Source: Dendrobium chrysotoxum (taxonomy: Eukaryota; Streptophyta; Magnoliopsida; Asparagales; Orchidaceae). Taken from it: 64,000 nucleotides of DNA. Shown here in pieces: positions 21,231-33,800 of this stretch. The stretch lies in contig CM034298.1 in NCBI GenBank assembly GCA_019925795.1, positions 54,834,365-54,898,364 of the forward strand, read 5' to 3'. The notes beneath the pieces were generated by a model. It worked only from the letters and a program-made list of their open reading frames with translations, was not told the origin of the DNA and searched no databases. The position numbers and the translations under genes are program-made. The number at the start of each line of letters is the position of its first letter. Position 1 is the stretch's first letter.

Positions 21231-21869
21231 TTAGAAATCTCGAAAGCTCATTTTGGGATCATCATTCTTTGAGCCACCTCTAGCTCGACCCCTGCCACCT
21301 CTTCCTCGACTTCTTCCTCTACCTCTTCCTCGCCTAAAGAATGACTTGCCATGCTTCATTTCAATGAGAGAATGCAGCAATTCATCACACAATATGCAGC
21401 CAGAATACAATGTGGCTCCATCACTTAGAGGTGTTGTCTTCTTATTAAAGTCTACTTCAATGATTAAGGAATCACAATCAGGGCATCTCTTGCTAGTGGT
21501 TGAGATTCGATGAGCGCCCTGTGGAAGGGAGACCATGCAATTACACATGTTGCAGTAGAGTCTCCATTTGGGAGCACTGATTGGATCAAGGATAAGTGTC
21601 CCACTGCACTCAGGGCAAGCACATACTCCCTGCGTAATCATGGAGTGTCTACATGTTGGATGAGGACAAAGAAAGCAGGGCATGCCTGCTCCTTTGCCTA
21701 ATTTTCCAGAATTCCCAAGCTTAATGGAACCAAATAGAGTGGTGATTCCTTCAAATGGAGGGCAATTGTAGCAATAGGGACAGAGAGGAAAGGACTTTCC
21801 ATCGGAACCAGACATGGAGAAGAGAACCAGCTCAAAGCCATCTAGAGGGCATGCAAATTCCTTGTATAG
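21231..21869 (-). CDS. TOP3B: TOP3B last exon: zinc fingers and RGG-like tail
   Basis: The acceptor TTTTAG lies just above 21869 and translation runs LYKEFACPLDGFELVLFSM to a TAA stop at 21231-21233 (212 residues). Cys pairs CPYC, CFLCPHPTC, CACPEC, CNMCNC, CPDC and CILC form a series of zinc-binding ribbons that help bind the nucleic-acid strand. The end has repeated RGRGRGRSRGRGG text, an RGG-type RNA-binding tail. The plus-strand open frames over this exon are shadows. Confidence 0.95.
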   Translation of the reverse strand, partial: LYKEFACPLDGFELVLFSMSGSDGKSFPLCPYCYNCPPFEGITTLFGSIKLGNSGKLGKGAGMPCFLCPHPTCRHSMITQGVCACPECSGTLILDPISAPKWRLYCNMCNCMVSLPQGAHRISTTSKRCPDCDSLIIEVDFNKKTTPLSDGATLYSGCILCDELLHSLIEMKHGKSFFRRGRGRGRSRGRGGRGRARGGSKNDDPKMSFRDF

Positions 21870-24800
21870 CTAAAAGATGCAAACCCGTCAGAAAAATTTC
21901 TTCAACAGATTAAGAAAAAAATAAGTCTTAATACAGAAGCTTGAGCAACGGAAAAATTTAATATCAATCTCATTTGAAACTTACCATCTTCAAAAAAAGG
22001 AAACAATTTTAATATGCATACCATAAATGATAAAATGACTAAACGCTTATATTTCCCTAACATAATAAAGTATATAATCTGAATATCACAATGAAAAGTC
22101 CCAAAACCATGTAGAGTCCACTATAGCCTAGAAGATCTCGGGTTCAAGGCCTTGTAAATACATGTGTGTGAGTTTATGTTAAAATCCCAACCGTCCCTTG
22201 GCCCTTAATCCTACAGAATGGGGATCCATGGGAGGCTCACTTGGATCACGTTGTTAAATCTCATTCGTCTCTTGGCCCTTGATCATACGACCAGCATGGG
22301 GATCCGTGGGAGGCTCACCTGGATCACGCCAATCTCCTATATTTGGGTGGCTGATTTAGGAAGGATTATATTAAGTCAATTATGCATGATTCTATAGTTA
22401 TTTGTTTCATTATCAAGACATCTTGTATAGATCTATAAATAGGGATAGTTTTGTGTAATAAAATTAAGCCATTTCCCTCTCAAATTCTCTGAATTTAACA
22501 TGATATTAGAGCCTTCATTGCCTTGACCAGAATTTTGAGTTTTTTTTACTGTCGGACTTTCTGAAGGGAAGGCCCAGCCTTCCCTTCAAAAACAAAAGGA
22601 AGCATATTCCGGCTTGTTCGTTCATGTGTACGTCCAACCAAGAGGGGGAGAGTGCCTCATACCGCAGTCTCTTCATTTGATCGAGAGAGACGAACGTCTA
22701 GTGCATCTCATCTGGAGGAGTCGAGTGAGAACCCCGCGGTCTCTGCGTTCGATCGAGAGAGACGAATGTCTCGTAAATCCCTCTTGCATGCGTGTGACCG
22801 AATGGGACAAGAAAGACTGTGCGGCCAGAAGATTCTGCACGTGTAACTGGGAGCTGATTGAGTGGGATTGCACTCAATGTTGCGTGTGAACAAGGGCAAG
22901 CCGGTTCTTGCGTTCTGCTTCCTACTTGCGTACGTCCAGAGCAACCGAGCAAGTGAGAGGGCTTCCCCTTTTGGTCTTCTGCGTGCGGCTAGAGAAGGCA
23001 CACGAGACCCCTCTCATGCATGCCTACCTGGTGAGCCGAACTAAGTGAAGAAGAGGATCAATAGAAGGAGTGAGCAGGAACTGCCTGCGTATGCCTGAGC
23101 AAGGACGACCGACCCTCGTGCGTGTGCTGGAGCCGAACCGAGCAAGGAACAAGTGGTTGAAGAGCTGCTGTACATGCCATCAAATCCTCCACTCGAAAAG
23201 CCCTTCCTTACCCTAAATCTCGACTGCTTCTGAGAAATACATGTTCTCACCACTACCTTCATTGTTGAAATTCTAAAGAATACAGGTTCCCACCACTGGC
23301 CTTTATTGCCAAAATTTTGAGGAGTACAGGTTCCCACTACCAGCCTTCATTGTTGGAATTCAGAGGAATATATAGATTCCCACCATCGGTCTTCATTGCC
23401 GGAATTTTAAGGAATATTGGTCCTTATGCTTCCTTTGTGCATCCAAGACCAAGGAGAGATCGAGCGGGAGGGCTCCTCTCGAGTGCAACATCCAGAGTAG
23501 ATCGAGCAGAAGCGAGAGAAGTCAAGCATAGAACCTTCTCTTACATGCATATAGAAAGAGCTGAGAGTACCCTCTCGTGAGGGTCTAGGGCCAAGACAAG
23601 CAAGAGTGCAAGACCTGCACTTCTTCTTGCGATTAGACCAGATGGATCAGAGGCCTTACGTGCACTTGTACGGGGTCAATCGAACAAGAGTCTTTGGGTG
23701 GAGTGGGATGACTAATTTGCATTGGGCTGAAGGCTGACTCGATCGGACAGGAGAAGATTTTCTTGCCAAGTGCCGAGCCGCTTGAGACATATTTTTCTAC
23801 TGCTCTCCATGAAGCTTGTCGCAATCCTAAGAACAGATTTTTTTCCTATTGCCATGCCTTCATTGCTGGCATTCCCTTGTGGTTGTTATCCTATCTATAA
23901 CCAATGCAGCATTCATTGCTGCCTTGCTTAATATAGCCTTCATTGCTACCTTTTGCCACTGCAATGTCTGAAGCTAATTTCTCCCAAAGTTTTGACCAAA
24001 TGAAGGACTCTATGGTGCACCAAGGGACTTGATAACTCTACTTTTTTGGGACTAATTACCAAGCTGGGAATGACAGATGTGTATTCCCCAGCTTGAGGGA
24101 GAGAGTTAAAATCCCAACCGTTCCTTGGCCCTTGATCCCATGGACAACATGGGGGCCCATGGGAGGCTCACCTAGATCACGCTATTAAATCATTGCTACC
24201 TTTTACCACTGCAATGTCTGAAGCTAATTTCTCCCAAAGTTTTGACCAAATGAAGGACTCTATGGTGCACCAAGGGACTTGATAACTCTACTTTTTTGGG
24301 ACTAATTACCAAGCTGGGAATGACAGATCTGTATTCCCCAGCTTGAGGGAGAGAGTTAAAATCCCAACCGTTCCTTGGTCCTTGATCCCACGGCCAACAT
24401 GGGGATTCGTGGGAGGCTCACCTGGATCACACCGATCTGCTTCTATATTTGGGTGACTAATTTAGGAAGGATTATATTAAGGCAATTATGCATGATTTTG
24501 TAGTTATGTGTTTCTTTATTAAGACATATTGTATAAATTTATAAATATGATAGTTTTGTGTAATAAAATTAAGGCTTTTCCCTCTCAAATTCTCTGAATT
24601 TAACAGCTTATGATTAAGTTCATTTGAAGTCCCAAAAAATAACTGACGTCCTAAAACTTGGGTACTCTGATTTTGAAAGGCCAATTCCAATGGAGTTTAA
24701 AAACAGTAAATTATGCATTGCTTTGATGGTTTCATAACATGCCTTCATCATGCTCAGATTAGACCGTAATAAAAATTGATAAATAACCTGTCTTTTTATA

Positions 24801-27800
24801 GTACTACCATATGGAAACAAAGGAAAAAAAGACGATCTGAAGGCAAGCACATACATGAAAATTTATAATTGTCTACCCTAAGTCGGAAAGTTTGACCAGG
24901 GATTAAGCACAGACGTCAGACCTCAATATATTGATATAATGACAAGCAACCAAGCCTGCAATAGTTCAATATCCATACATTCATAAGCTAAAAAAAAAAA
25001 AAGAAGATAATGCATAGAAGTGTGATTAAGATCATACATTGTAATAACAGACCAGATAACTATTCTAGCATCTTTACATAAATATGTAGATAATTTTTGT
25101 GACAATTGTATGTAACACGTAACCAGTTATAGGAGAGATAAACCAACCATAGAAAGACCCTCATATGCCATATCATGTTACGTAACCTATGAAAAGTACG
25201 GATAGCAAAGATAAATAATCTCGTGTGTTCCTAAATAGATTCAAATCATTAGTTTGTAGCACTTCAAAAATAATGTAAACCTACGCCTCTCATTCCAACC
25301 ATATGGAATTATGAACTCTGGCCTGAAAGAAAAATCCCAAGCAAAACAATAGATTTCCTATTTAAACTAATTAACTCCAAAAATTGGATTGCCAGAAATG
25401 AATAAATTTACCTTAATGGAGCCATTTTGAGGGAGATAATAAACCTCCTCACAACTGATACAGTACAACCGTGCTGGTTGAGTTGAAATGAATTTCATGT
25501 ATCGGGTGCATTTTCCACACTTGCTGAGCAAACGTCCAGATTCAGCCAAGGTTGAGAATTGCGCTTCAAAGAGTGCATCCATATTTTCAATCTGTTACAA
25601 ATAAATCCATTGTCAAAAATGAAATTCATGATGCCACATCTACAAAATGCAATATTAAGTGTTAATCACATACTTGATCCTCTACAAGCAAATTGGCTAA
25701 GTTGACAGAGTTGAAAGCAACAAAATGAAATCATTAAATACCTGATGATAGTCATGTTGGTAGTGAATATCAAATGGAGGGTACTATATTTCTAAAGTAA
25801 TCCCAAATCTCAATTAAATTATTATCAGCCCAAATTTCTAAGAAAATATGGAAATAAAAAAATATAAAATATGAGAATGTTCAAGTGAAATTACCTGACA
25901 AAATATAAAGCAACAACCAATCCAAACAAATTCACCCTCCGCAACATTTTTATGAAGGTGACAAATTTAAGATTAACCAAGCTCACAAAGAACCAATATC
26001 TTATCGAGCATAATGCTACGATCATTCTCAAAAGAGTCGAATTTGAAACTTAAAAATAATAATATTAAACTAAAATAATAGATGGTTATGCCTATGAAAA
26101 AACCTGAAACCTGAAACCAAATCATAAAGTCCTCGCAAAAAAAGCATAAAACCTCTAGGTAGTGTTTTATCTATTATAATCTAACATGCCTTTTAAAAGT
26201 TTGACCGGGAACCATGAACTGCCTAAAAAGATCTAGGCATGGATTTTCAGAGCCTCCACAATTATGCATTTTGAAATATAAATTGGCATATTCTTGACAA
26301 AATTCATACTATATAGCAGGAGATAGTCTGTAGTTGCAAAGTCCTAAGTCTTGGATGAGAAGAGTGGAGGGTTACGTTAGGTAGTTGACAACCAACATAA
26401 AACTTGTCGAATAATTATGACATGAATCATTTAATACATTATGTTAATGCTAGGGCGTTCCTTAGAAGCGACGCGCTGTATAGCCTAAATACAGTGAGAA
26501 GTGTGCAAGGGCCACTGCACCGGTGCCCGAGTGCAGGGTTAAATAGGCAAGGGTTCCCACATCATGGACGGATGTGGGCAAAGAAGCTAATCCATGAAAT
26601 GGAAATTAGGATAGAAACTTGGAATATAGGTTCCCTTACATGCAAATTAATAGAATTAATATATATTACAATTCATAGGAAGATAAATATTCTATGCATT
26701 TAGAAAACTAAATGAGTTGGAGACAAAGCTAAGGAGATTGATAGTTTAGGATTTAAACTACGATATTTTGATAACAGTTGTACTACAAAGTGTGATTATA
26801 GATAAGAGTTTGAAGGATAATGTTGTAAAATTAATAAAATTGGAGATAGAATTATAGCCATAAAGTTTATTGTTGATGCTATGATTATTAATATTATAAA
26901 TGCTTATGCTCCTCAAATATGTTTAGATGTGTTCAAAATTAAAATTTTAGAATGACTTAGAAGAATTAATACAAAAGATACCTCTTGAAGAAAAAGTTTT
27001 CATTGGAGGAGATTTAAATAGAAATGTTGATAGAGAGGTAGATGATTTTAAAAGCATTCATGGTAGCTATGAATTTGGAGTGATTAATGAAGGTAGTAAG
27101 ACCAATTAGATTTTTCTGTAGCTTATGACTTTGCAATTGCTAATACCTTATTTAATAAAGGATATGGACATCTAATCACTTAAGAATGAATATAGTAAAA
27201 CTCAGATTGATTACTTTCTTATAAGAAAAAAAGATTGTTTAGATTATAAAGATTGTAAAATTATTCCGAGTGAAAGTTTATGTACCCAACATCGCTTATT
27301 AGTTATGAACGTTAAGATGACGTGGTGAAATATAAAAATAAAGTAAAATGTTATTCCAGGATTAGATGGGGGCTTTTAAAGAATATTAATAAAAATATTT
27401 TTGAGAGTAAGATTCTAGATCTTAAGATTTTGTCTGTGAATGAGGAAGCTAATGCTATGTGAGAAAAAATAATCAGTGATATTAAGAATGTTACAAAAGA
27501 TGTGCTTGGAGTATCAAAGGGAAAAGCTCATAATAGTAAAAACGGTTGGTGGTGGAATCAAAAAATATGCAAGAAAAGATAAAAAATAAAAAGATTTGTT
27601 ATAAAAATTGGTTTAAATGTAAAAACGCTAATAATTAAGTAAAATATAAATAGGCTCGTAAGAAGTCTAAGAAATCAATATGCGATGCAAAGATTTTAGC
27701 TTTTAATGATTTGTATAATAAATTAGATATAAAGGAGGGCGAAAGATATATGTATAAGTTAGTCAAATAAAGAGATATGAGTAGTAAAGATTTAGTGCAA

Positions 27801-30800
27801 ATGAAGTGCATTAAGGATGAAAATCAAAAAGTACTTTTATTTGAAGAAGATATTCAACAAAGATGGATGAGATATTTTGCTAAACTTTTCAATGAAGATG
27901 GTGAGTATAGGATTGACTTTAGTGACCTTAACATCCTAAATGAAAATAAAGATTTTTATTTTTATCGGCGTATTAGTAAAACCGAAGTTAGAGAGGCTTT
28001 AAAGAAAATGAAGAGTGTAAAAGCTGTTGGATCTGATGATATTCCAATAGAGGTGTGGAAATGCTTAGGAGATTAATGAATTTCTTGGCTTACTAAACTT
28101 TTTAATATTATTTTGAAGACTGAAATATGCCAGATGAGTGGAGAATGACTGCGTTGTTTACTATTTTTAAGAATAAAGGTGATGCACAAAATTGTGCGAA
28201 TTATAGAGGAATTAAGTTAATGTGTCATACTTTAAAACTTTGGGAGAGATTTATAGAGCATATATTACGACGTGATACTAATATTTCTCAAAATCAATTT
28301 GGATTGATGTCGGGTAGGTATACTATGGAAGTTATTCATTTATTGAGAGGTTTGATGGAGAAGCATAAAGATAATATGGAGGATCTTCATATGATATTTA
28401 TTGATTTAGAGAAAGCATATGATAAAGTTTCAAGAGAAGTGCTATGGAACGTTTTAGAAAAGAAAGGAGTTAATAATGCTTATATTCAAGTCATTAGAGA
28501 TATGTATGCAGGTGTTGTTACTTATATTCAAATACAAGGTGGTTTGACCAAGTATTTTCCTATTTCAGTTGGATTACATGAAGGATCAGCCTTAAGCCCA
28601 TCTCTTTTTGCTTTAGTCATGGATGTTCTCACTAGACATTTGCAAGAGGTTGTACCCTAGTGTATGCTTTTTGCTGATGATATTCTTCTTGTTGATATGA
28701 CTAGAGAGGGAGTTGAAGGTAAACTTAAATTATGGAGGTCAACCTTAGAGTCTAAGGGTTTTCGTTTGAGTAGATCTAAAACTGAATATATGGAGTGTAA
28801 TTTTAGTGGTAATAGATCTAGTGGAGGGTTTGTGACTTTGGGCGATCAAGTCATTAATAAGAGTACACGTTTTAAATATCTTGGGTCTATTATTCAGAGT
28901 GATGGTGAAATAGATGGGGATATTATTAGCATAATTCAAGTTGGATGGTTGAGGTGGAGGAATGCATCAGGCTTGTTGTGTGATAGAAAAGTCCCCTCAA
29001 ACTTAAGGGAAAATTCTATAAGATGGTGGTGAGACTTGCAATGCTTTATGGTGCATAATGTTGGCCATTAAAAGAGAAGCATAATATTAAGTTAAGTGTT
29101 GCAGAGATGAGGATGCTTAGGTGGATGAGTGGCTTTACTCTTAGAGACATGATACGAAATAAGCATATACGTGAAAAGTTTGGAGTTGCTCCAATGGAAG
29201 ATAAGATTAGAGAGAATCGCCTTAGATGGTTTGGTCACATAAAATGGCGGCCTTCCGATGACCCAGTTAGAAAAGTAGATGTATTAGATTTGGCTTATGT
29301 TAATAAAGGTAGAGGTAGACCTAAAAAGACTTGGTTAGAAAATATTAGAAATGACCTTTCTTTTTTAGATTTAAATGAAAATTTAACTCTTAACAACACA
29401 CAATGGAGAAAAAGGATTCATATAGCCGACCCCACGTAGTGGGAATAAAGGCTTGATGTTGTTGTTGTAGTATAGTAGGAGAAAGTCTAGAAAAACTAAA
29501 ATGACGAAAATTTTATATTGAAGGATTTTTTAATTGTTGCAATTAATGATCATATTTGACTCTTAACAAGACACAATGAAGAAAAATGATTCATGTAGCG
29601 GACCCCACATAATGGGATAAAGGCTTGATGTTATTGTTATTGTTATTGTTGTTGTTGTTGTAATTATTGGTAGTAGTAACTTCTAGAATTGTATTGATTC
29701 TTAAGATGAATTGGGCTATGTATATTTACATATCACTGCATCATAAGAAAGACAAGTTTTTTTTTGTAATTCCTTTATATACTTAGTCTTTGAGCTACAA
29801 AAGAGGCATTTTGGAATAGATGCAAAGTATTAAGTTTCTTTTTGCTTTTTGATTATTTTCCTCCCCCTTCTTTTTTGAGTAACATGGAAAGTTTAATTGG
29901 GTTCTCATAGTTCAAGAAGAATTGAATCGTAATAAGCTTCTCTCTATATTAGAAGCCTCTCACTCTCTATTAGAAGCTCACTATCTTAGAAGCCTCTCTC
30001 TCTCTCTCTTGAAGCTCTTCTCTCACTCTTAGGAACATCTCATTGTCTTTTAAAAGCCCCTCTCACTATTAGAAGCCTCTCTATCTATCTTAATAGCCTC
30101 TCTCTATTAAAATCTCCATCATTATGAAGCATCATGAAGCATTTGCTTCGTACTGCAAATGCTTTGATGATCACAATTTAGAGCATTTCAGGAACACTTG
30201 GCTTTGCAGCATGGTTTTTTTCTCATTAAAACAAATTTTTTAAACACTGATTACAATCGAGCCTTGTTTTACTTCATTTAGCAATGTTCTGCAATCTTCA
30301 TCCGCACTCCATGTCATACAAATTTCTCTCATATAAAATTTAAATATTAAGTTCAAATTTATTAGACATGGATTAGAACCAATAATCCAAAGTATATACA
30401 TTTTTAACCCTTAAAGGGTGGAATGGCCCTTCTACCTTGGTTCTAATACGTGCAACTTCACTCATTTTACATCACAAGATCAACATAAATAAACATTAAA
30501 TCTATAATTAAATTCAGCCAATACAACACAATATGCACTATCACTAAATATTTCACAAATAAAATAATTAAATAAATAAATAAAAACATGCATTCAACTA
30601 ATGAAAGAAATAAATGTCAAAGAATAGGACAAGAATGAGATTTTGGAGAGAATAGGCTGAGTAAGGATAGTTTCCCTCACCACACACAAATGGGTAGTGA
30701 GGGCATTATTGTTCGCTCCTAGTTAGGCTTGCCACCTAGATGTCTAAGGGGCTGTTTGGCAGCAAGTAGGATTTAACTTTAGTGGGATTTAGTAAATCTT

Positions 30801-33800
30801 GTAAATCCGGATTTAGTAAATCCGAAATGTGTTAAATCCTGAAAACTGTTTGGTATGCCAAATGTTAAATTCTGTTAAATCCTGAGAAACTGTTTGGTAA
30901 CATATTTCAGGATTTATGGCAGTTAGGGATTTAAATGTGAAGAAGATAATTATAAATTAAAAAATAAATTTATAATTAAAAATAAAAATTAATGTGTTAT
31001 GAATTAATAACATGTTAAGTTCAAATTATTGATTAATTATTATTTACACTATTAATTATATATTTAATAATACATATTTTAAGTTATATTAATTAAGCTA
31101 ATCATATTAATATTTAATTACTAATTATACAATTAAGTTAAATTAGATAATTAATTTATGCACTACTTATACGATTAATTATTTAATTAATTTACTTAAT
31201 TATTAATAATTAAAATTATATTAATTAAGTTAATCAATAATAACTTAGAGGCGTCTAGGGTTTGCCTTTCATCTTCTCTTTTCGTTGTTGCTGTTCGGCT
31301 TCGTTGCTTCGCAGGATGTGTATAGATTGCCCGCGTCGCTTCTTCGGCTCCTTCGTGGCTGTTCGACTTCGCTCCTTCGACGACTTTCCCTTCCTGTCGG
31401 ATCGAAAGTTACGACATTTTCATCGGAAGCAAGAATAGAAGCTCGCTGGCTGTGAAGTTAACTTTCTCCCTTTCGCGCGCTTCTAATGTTAAATCCCGTT
31501 AAATCTGCCGAACCGAGGGATTTAGTAAATCCGGGATTTAAGCCGTAAATTCGTAAATCCGGGATTTACGGAATCTCGGGATTTAACGCGCGCAAAAAAA
31601 CCGTTTGGCTGGATTTAGTGTAAATCCGACTTAAATCCCACAATAAATCCGATACCAAACAGCCCCCAAGGGTTCATCAAGGGCACTAAACTACTCGAGG
31701 GCTGGAGATGTCTAGCTCTTAGCAAGATTACAGAAGAGTCTGACTAGTATCAAGTCCTTGAGTGGCCTTGTCAAGCTCTCACGTTATCTAGTCAAGCCCT
31801 CAGTTGGCTAGCCTAGAATTTGAGAAACTTCTAGTTAAGGGCTAGAGTTAGCTAGCAAAGCAAAGGGATAGACTGACCAAGCCCTTGTATAGTCTTTCTC
31901 AAGCACTTAAGTAATGTTTTTTTTGAATTTTTGTCAAGCCCTTAGATAGCCATGCCATCCCTTTTATTAAAGCCTACATGCCTAGGCTTGTATGGCTATT
32001 AAGCATGCATTCCATCAGGTATGCATGCCATCAAGCATGTATCCCTAAAGCCATTAGGGATGCAAGCCCATGTTGGCATGCAATCTGTCTAAATTTGTGT
32101 TCTTTTAAGAGTTGACTGATGCAAAATCAAGGCCTTTTGACTGATGCAAAATCAAGACAAAAGTCAAGGACAATGTCACAAAGAAAGGCTGTGTCATGAT
32201 TTGGGTCATTTATCATGTACAACTCCCCATGTTAGCCCATGGATGACTTATAATCCTCTTAAAATTATGGAAGAATAATTAAGAAGCTTTATTTAAGGGC
32301 CCTTGATGGGTAGGTGCGCCATACCAGTCAAATGATGATTCTTGTCATGATTATTTGATAAATTTTACATTAGCTGTCGATTACCTAGCACAACCCTCCA
32401 TTTTTTTCATCCAGGGTTGGGACCTGGCAATGACAGTGTAGTGCCATACCAGTCGAGGAAGCAAAAAAAAAAAAAAATCTTTATAAATGATTCCAGGATC
32501 ACTCTACTTGCCTTATTGGGTCAATATGAATTTTCATATATTTGAAAGCTTTCAATTCTAATTTATTTTTCTTATCTTTCTTTCCTTTGTATTAGAACAA
32601 GTCATTAACCTATGTGCTAATATTTTATTGGCTACTAAGGCTTTTCAAAGTTGCGTAAGCTTGGAAAAGACCTATAGATAGGACATTATTTTGTACTTTT
32701 TGATTCATTGAATAAAAATTATTTTTGCTTGTGCAAATTTCATATGGATAGTGTTAGCACAAACAAATTGTACTGGCAGTACATCTTACTCAACCTCAAC
32801 AATACCCTGCTCCACTACCTCCATCTGCAGACTGCCAACAACGACACCTTTTGGCTCTCATTATTACTGCACTATTATATATACACATTCCTTGTACTGC
32901 TACAATAATATTACCTTCTATCAATGAAAGGAATTTGCTCTATGTTAACAAAAAAAAAAAAAAAAAGAGAAACGGAACAAAAGAAAATCGAACCGAAGCA
33001 TCTCTTCGCTGCCTCCGCCGGTCCCACTTCGCCAAATCCGTATCTCTTCGGCACAGTAACCGTCTACCGACGATCCGAAACGATAAAAGGAAGGAATTCG
33101 GGAAAGAAAAAAAAAAAAAAAAAAACTTACGCTCGCCTTGCTCCTTCGACGCCAACGTCGCTGTTCGGCTTCGTTGCTTCGCCAGAGGTGCGGAGATCGC
33201 ACGGGTCGCTCCTTCGACTTCTCCGTGCTGTTCGGCTTCGTTGCTTCGCCAGAGGTGCGAAGATCGCACAAGTCGCTTCTCCGGCTCCCTTGGTGCCGTC
33301 CGACTTCGCTCCTTTGCGGGTGGAAGAGACCGCACGAGTCGCTCCTTCGACTCCTTGTTGCTGTTCGACTTCGTTGCTTTGCAGGAGCATCTAGGCTTTT
33401 CCCTTCATCTTCTCTTTTCAACGTTGCTGTTCGGCCTCGTTGCTTCGCAGGAGGCAAAGGGATTGCACGAGTCGCTCTTCGGCTCCTTCGTTGTTGCCCG
33501 ACTTAGTTGCTTCGCGGGAGACAGAGACCGCACGAGTCGCTTCTTTGGGACCTTCGTTGCTGTCCGACTTCCCTGTTTCGCAAGCGGTGTAAAGATTGCA
33601 CGAGTCGTTCTTCGGCCCCTTTGCTGTTCAACTTCGTTTGCTTTGCAGGAGGTAGAGATTGCACGAGTGGCTTCTTTAGCTTCTTTGTTACTGTTCGACT
33701 TCGCTCATTTGCCGAATCCACTACCGAAACCTGGTCGAACCCAACCCATGCCCGAGCAGATCCGAGCCAAACCCAACCGAATCCAACCATGCCTCTCTCC

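Larger units (their letters stand above)
22177..24605 (+). mobile_element. Non-coding LTR retrotransposon (2.4 kb) with internal duplication
   Basis: LTRs of 324 and 252 bp flank an interior with a tRNA-Met-like primer site and a polypurine stretch (CTTGAGGGAGAGAG) but no gag or pol. Direct flanks are GTTTA (22172-22176) and GCTTA (24606-24610), a 5-bp target duplication with one change. It therefore depends on another element's proteins. The interior has G/C-richer text with repeated ATCGAGAGAGACGAA (about 22680 and 22754), a four-unit repeat and a 250-bp tandem duplication. Overlapping frames near 22614-23044 match nothing I know. Confidence 0.85.
21870..25411 (-). other. TOP3B last intron (3.5 kb)
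   Basis: The donor is GTAAATTT after ...NGSIK and the acceptor is TTTTAG before LYKEF. It contains the 2.4-kb non-coding LTR element at 22177-24605. The remaining parts (21870-22176 and 24611-25411) are AT-rich with nothing recognisable. Confidence 0.85.
26320..29471 (+). mobile_element. RTE-clade LINE, nearly full length, inactive
   Basis: The head at 26320-26440 contains GGGTTACGTTAGGTAGTTGAC. It is followed by an endonuclease region, a reverse transcriptase region and the C-terminal GRGRPKKTW block. The end is AATAAAGGCTTGATGTTGTTG, and a TTG-repeat tail is typical of RTE LINEs. Stops and frame changes occur in both enzymes. It lies in the sense opposite to TOP3B. Confidence 0.88.

Noticed and set aside
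21253..21701. Plus-strand open frames over the TOP3B last exon
   Set aside because: Shadows of the minus-strand exon, which has clear zinc-finger and RGG content and exact splice sites.
22614..23337. Overlapping open frames on both strands in the non-coding LTR element
   Set aside because: They overlap in many frames, have no recognisable domain and coincide with G/C-richer repeated text; no gag or pol motif was found.
33140..33715. Regularly spaced repeats that could suggest a CRISPR array
   Set aside because: Plant nuclear DNA; the units are contiguous tandem repeats without unique spacers and no cas gene is present. The hairpin array at 35229-36265 was rejected for the same reasons.
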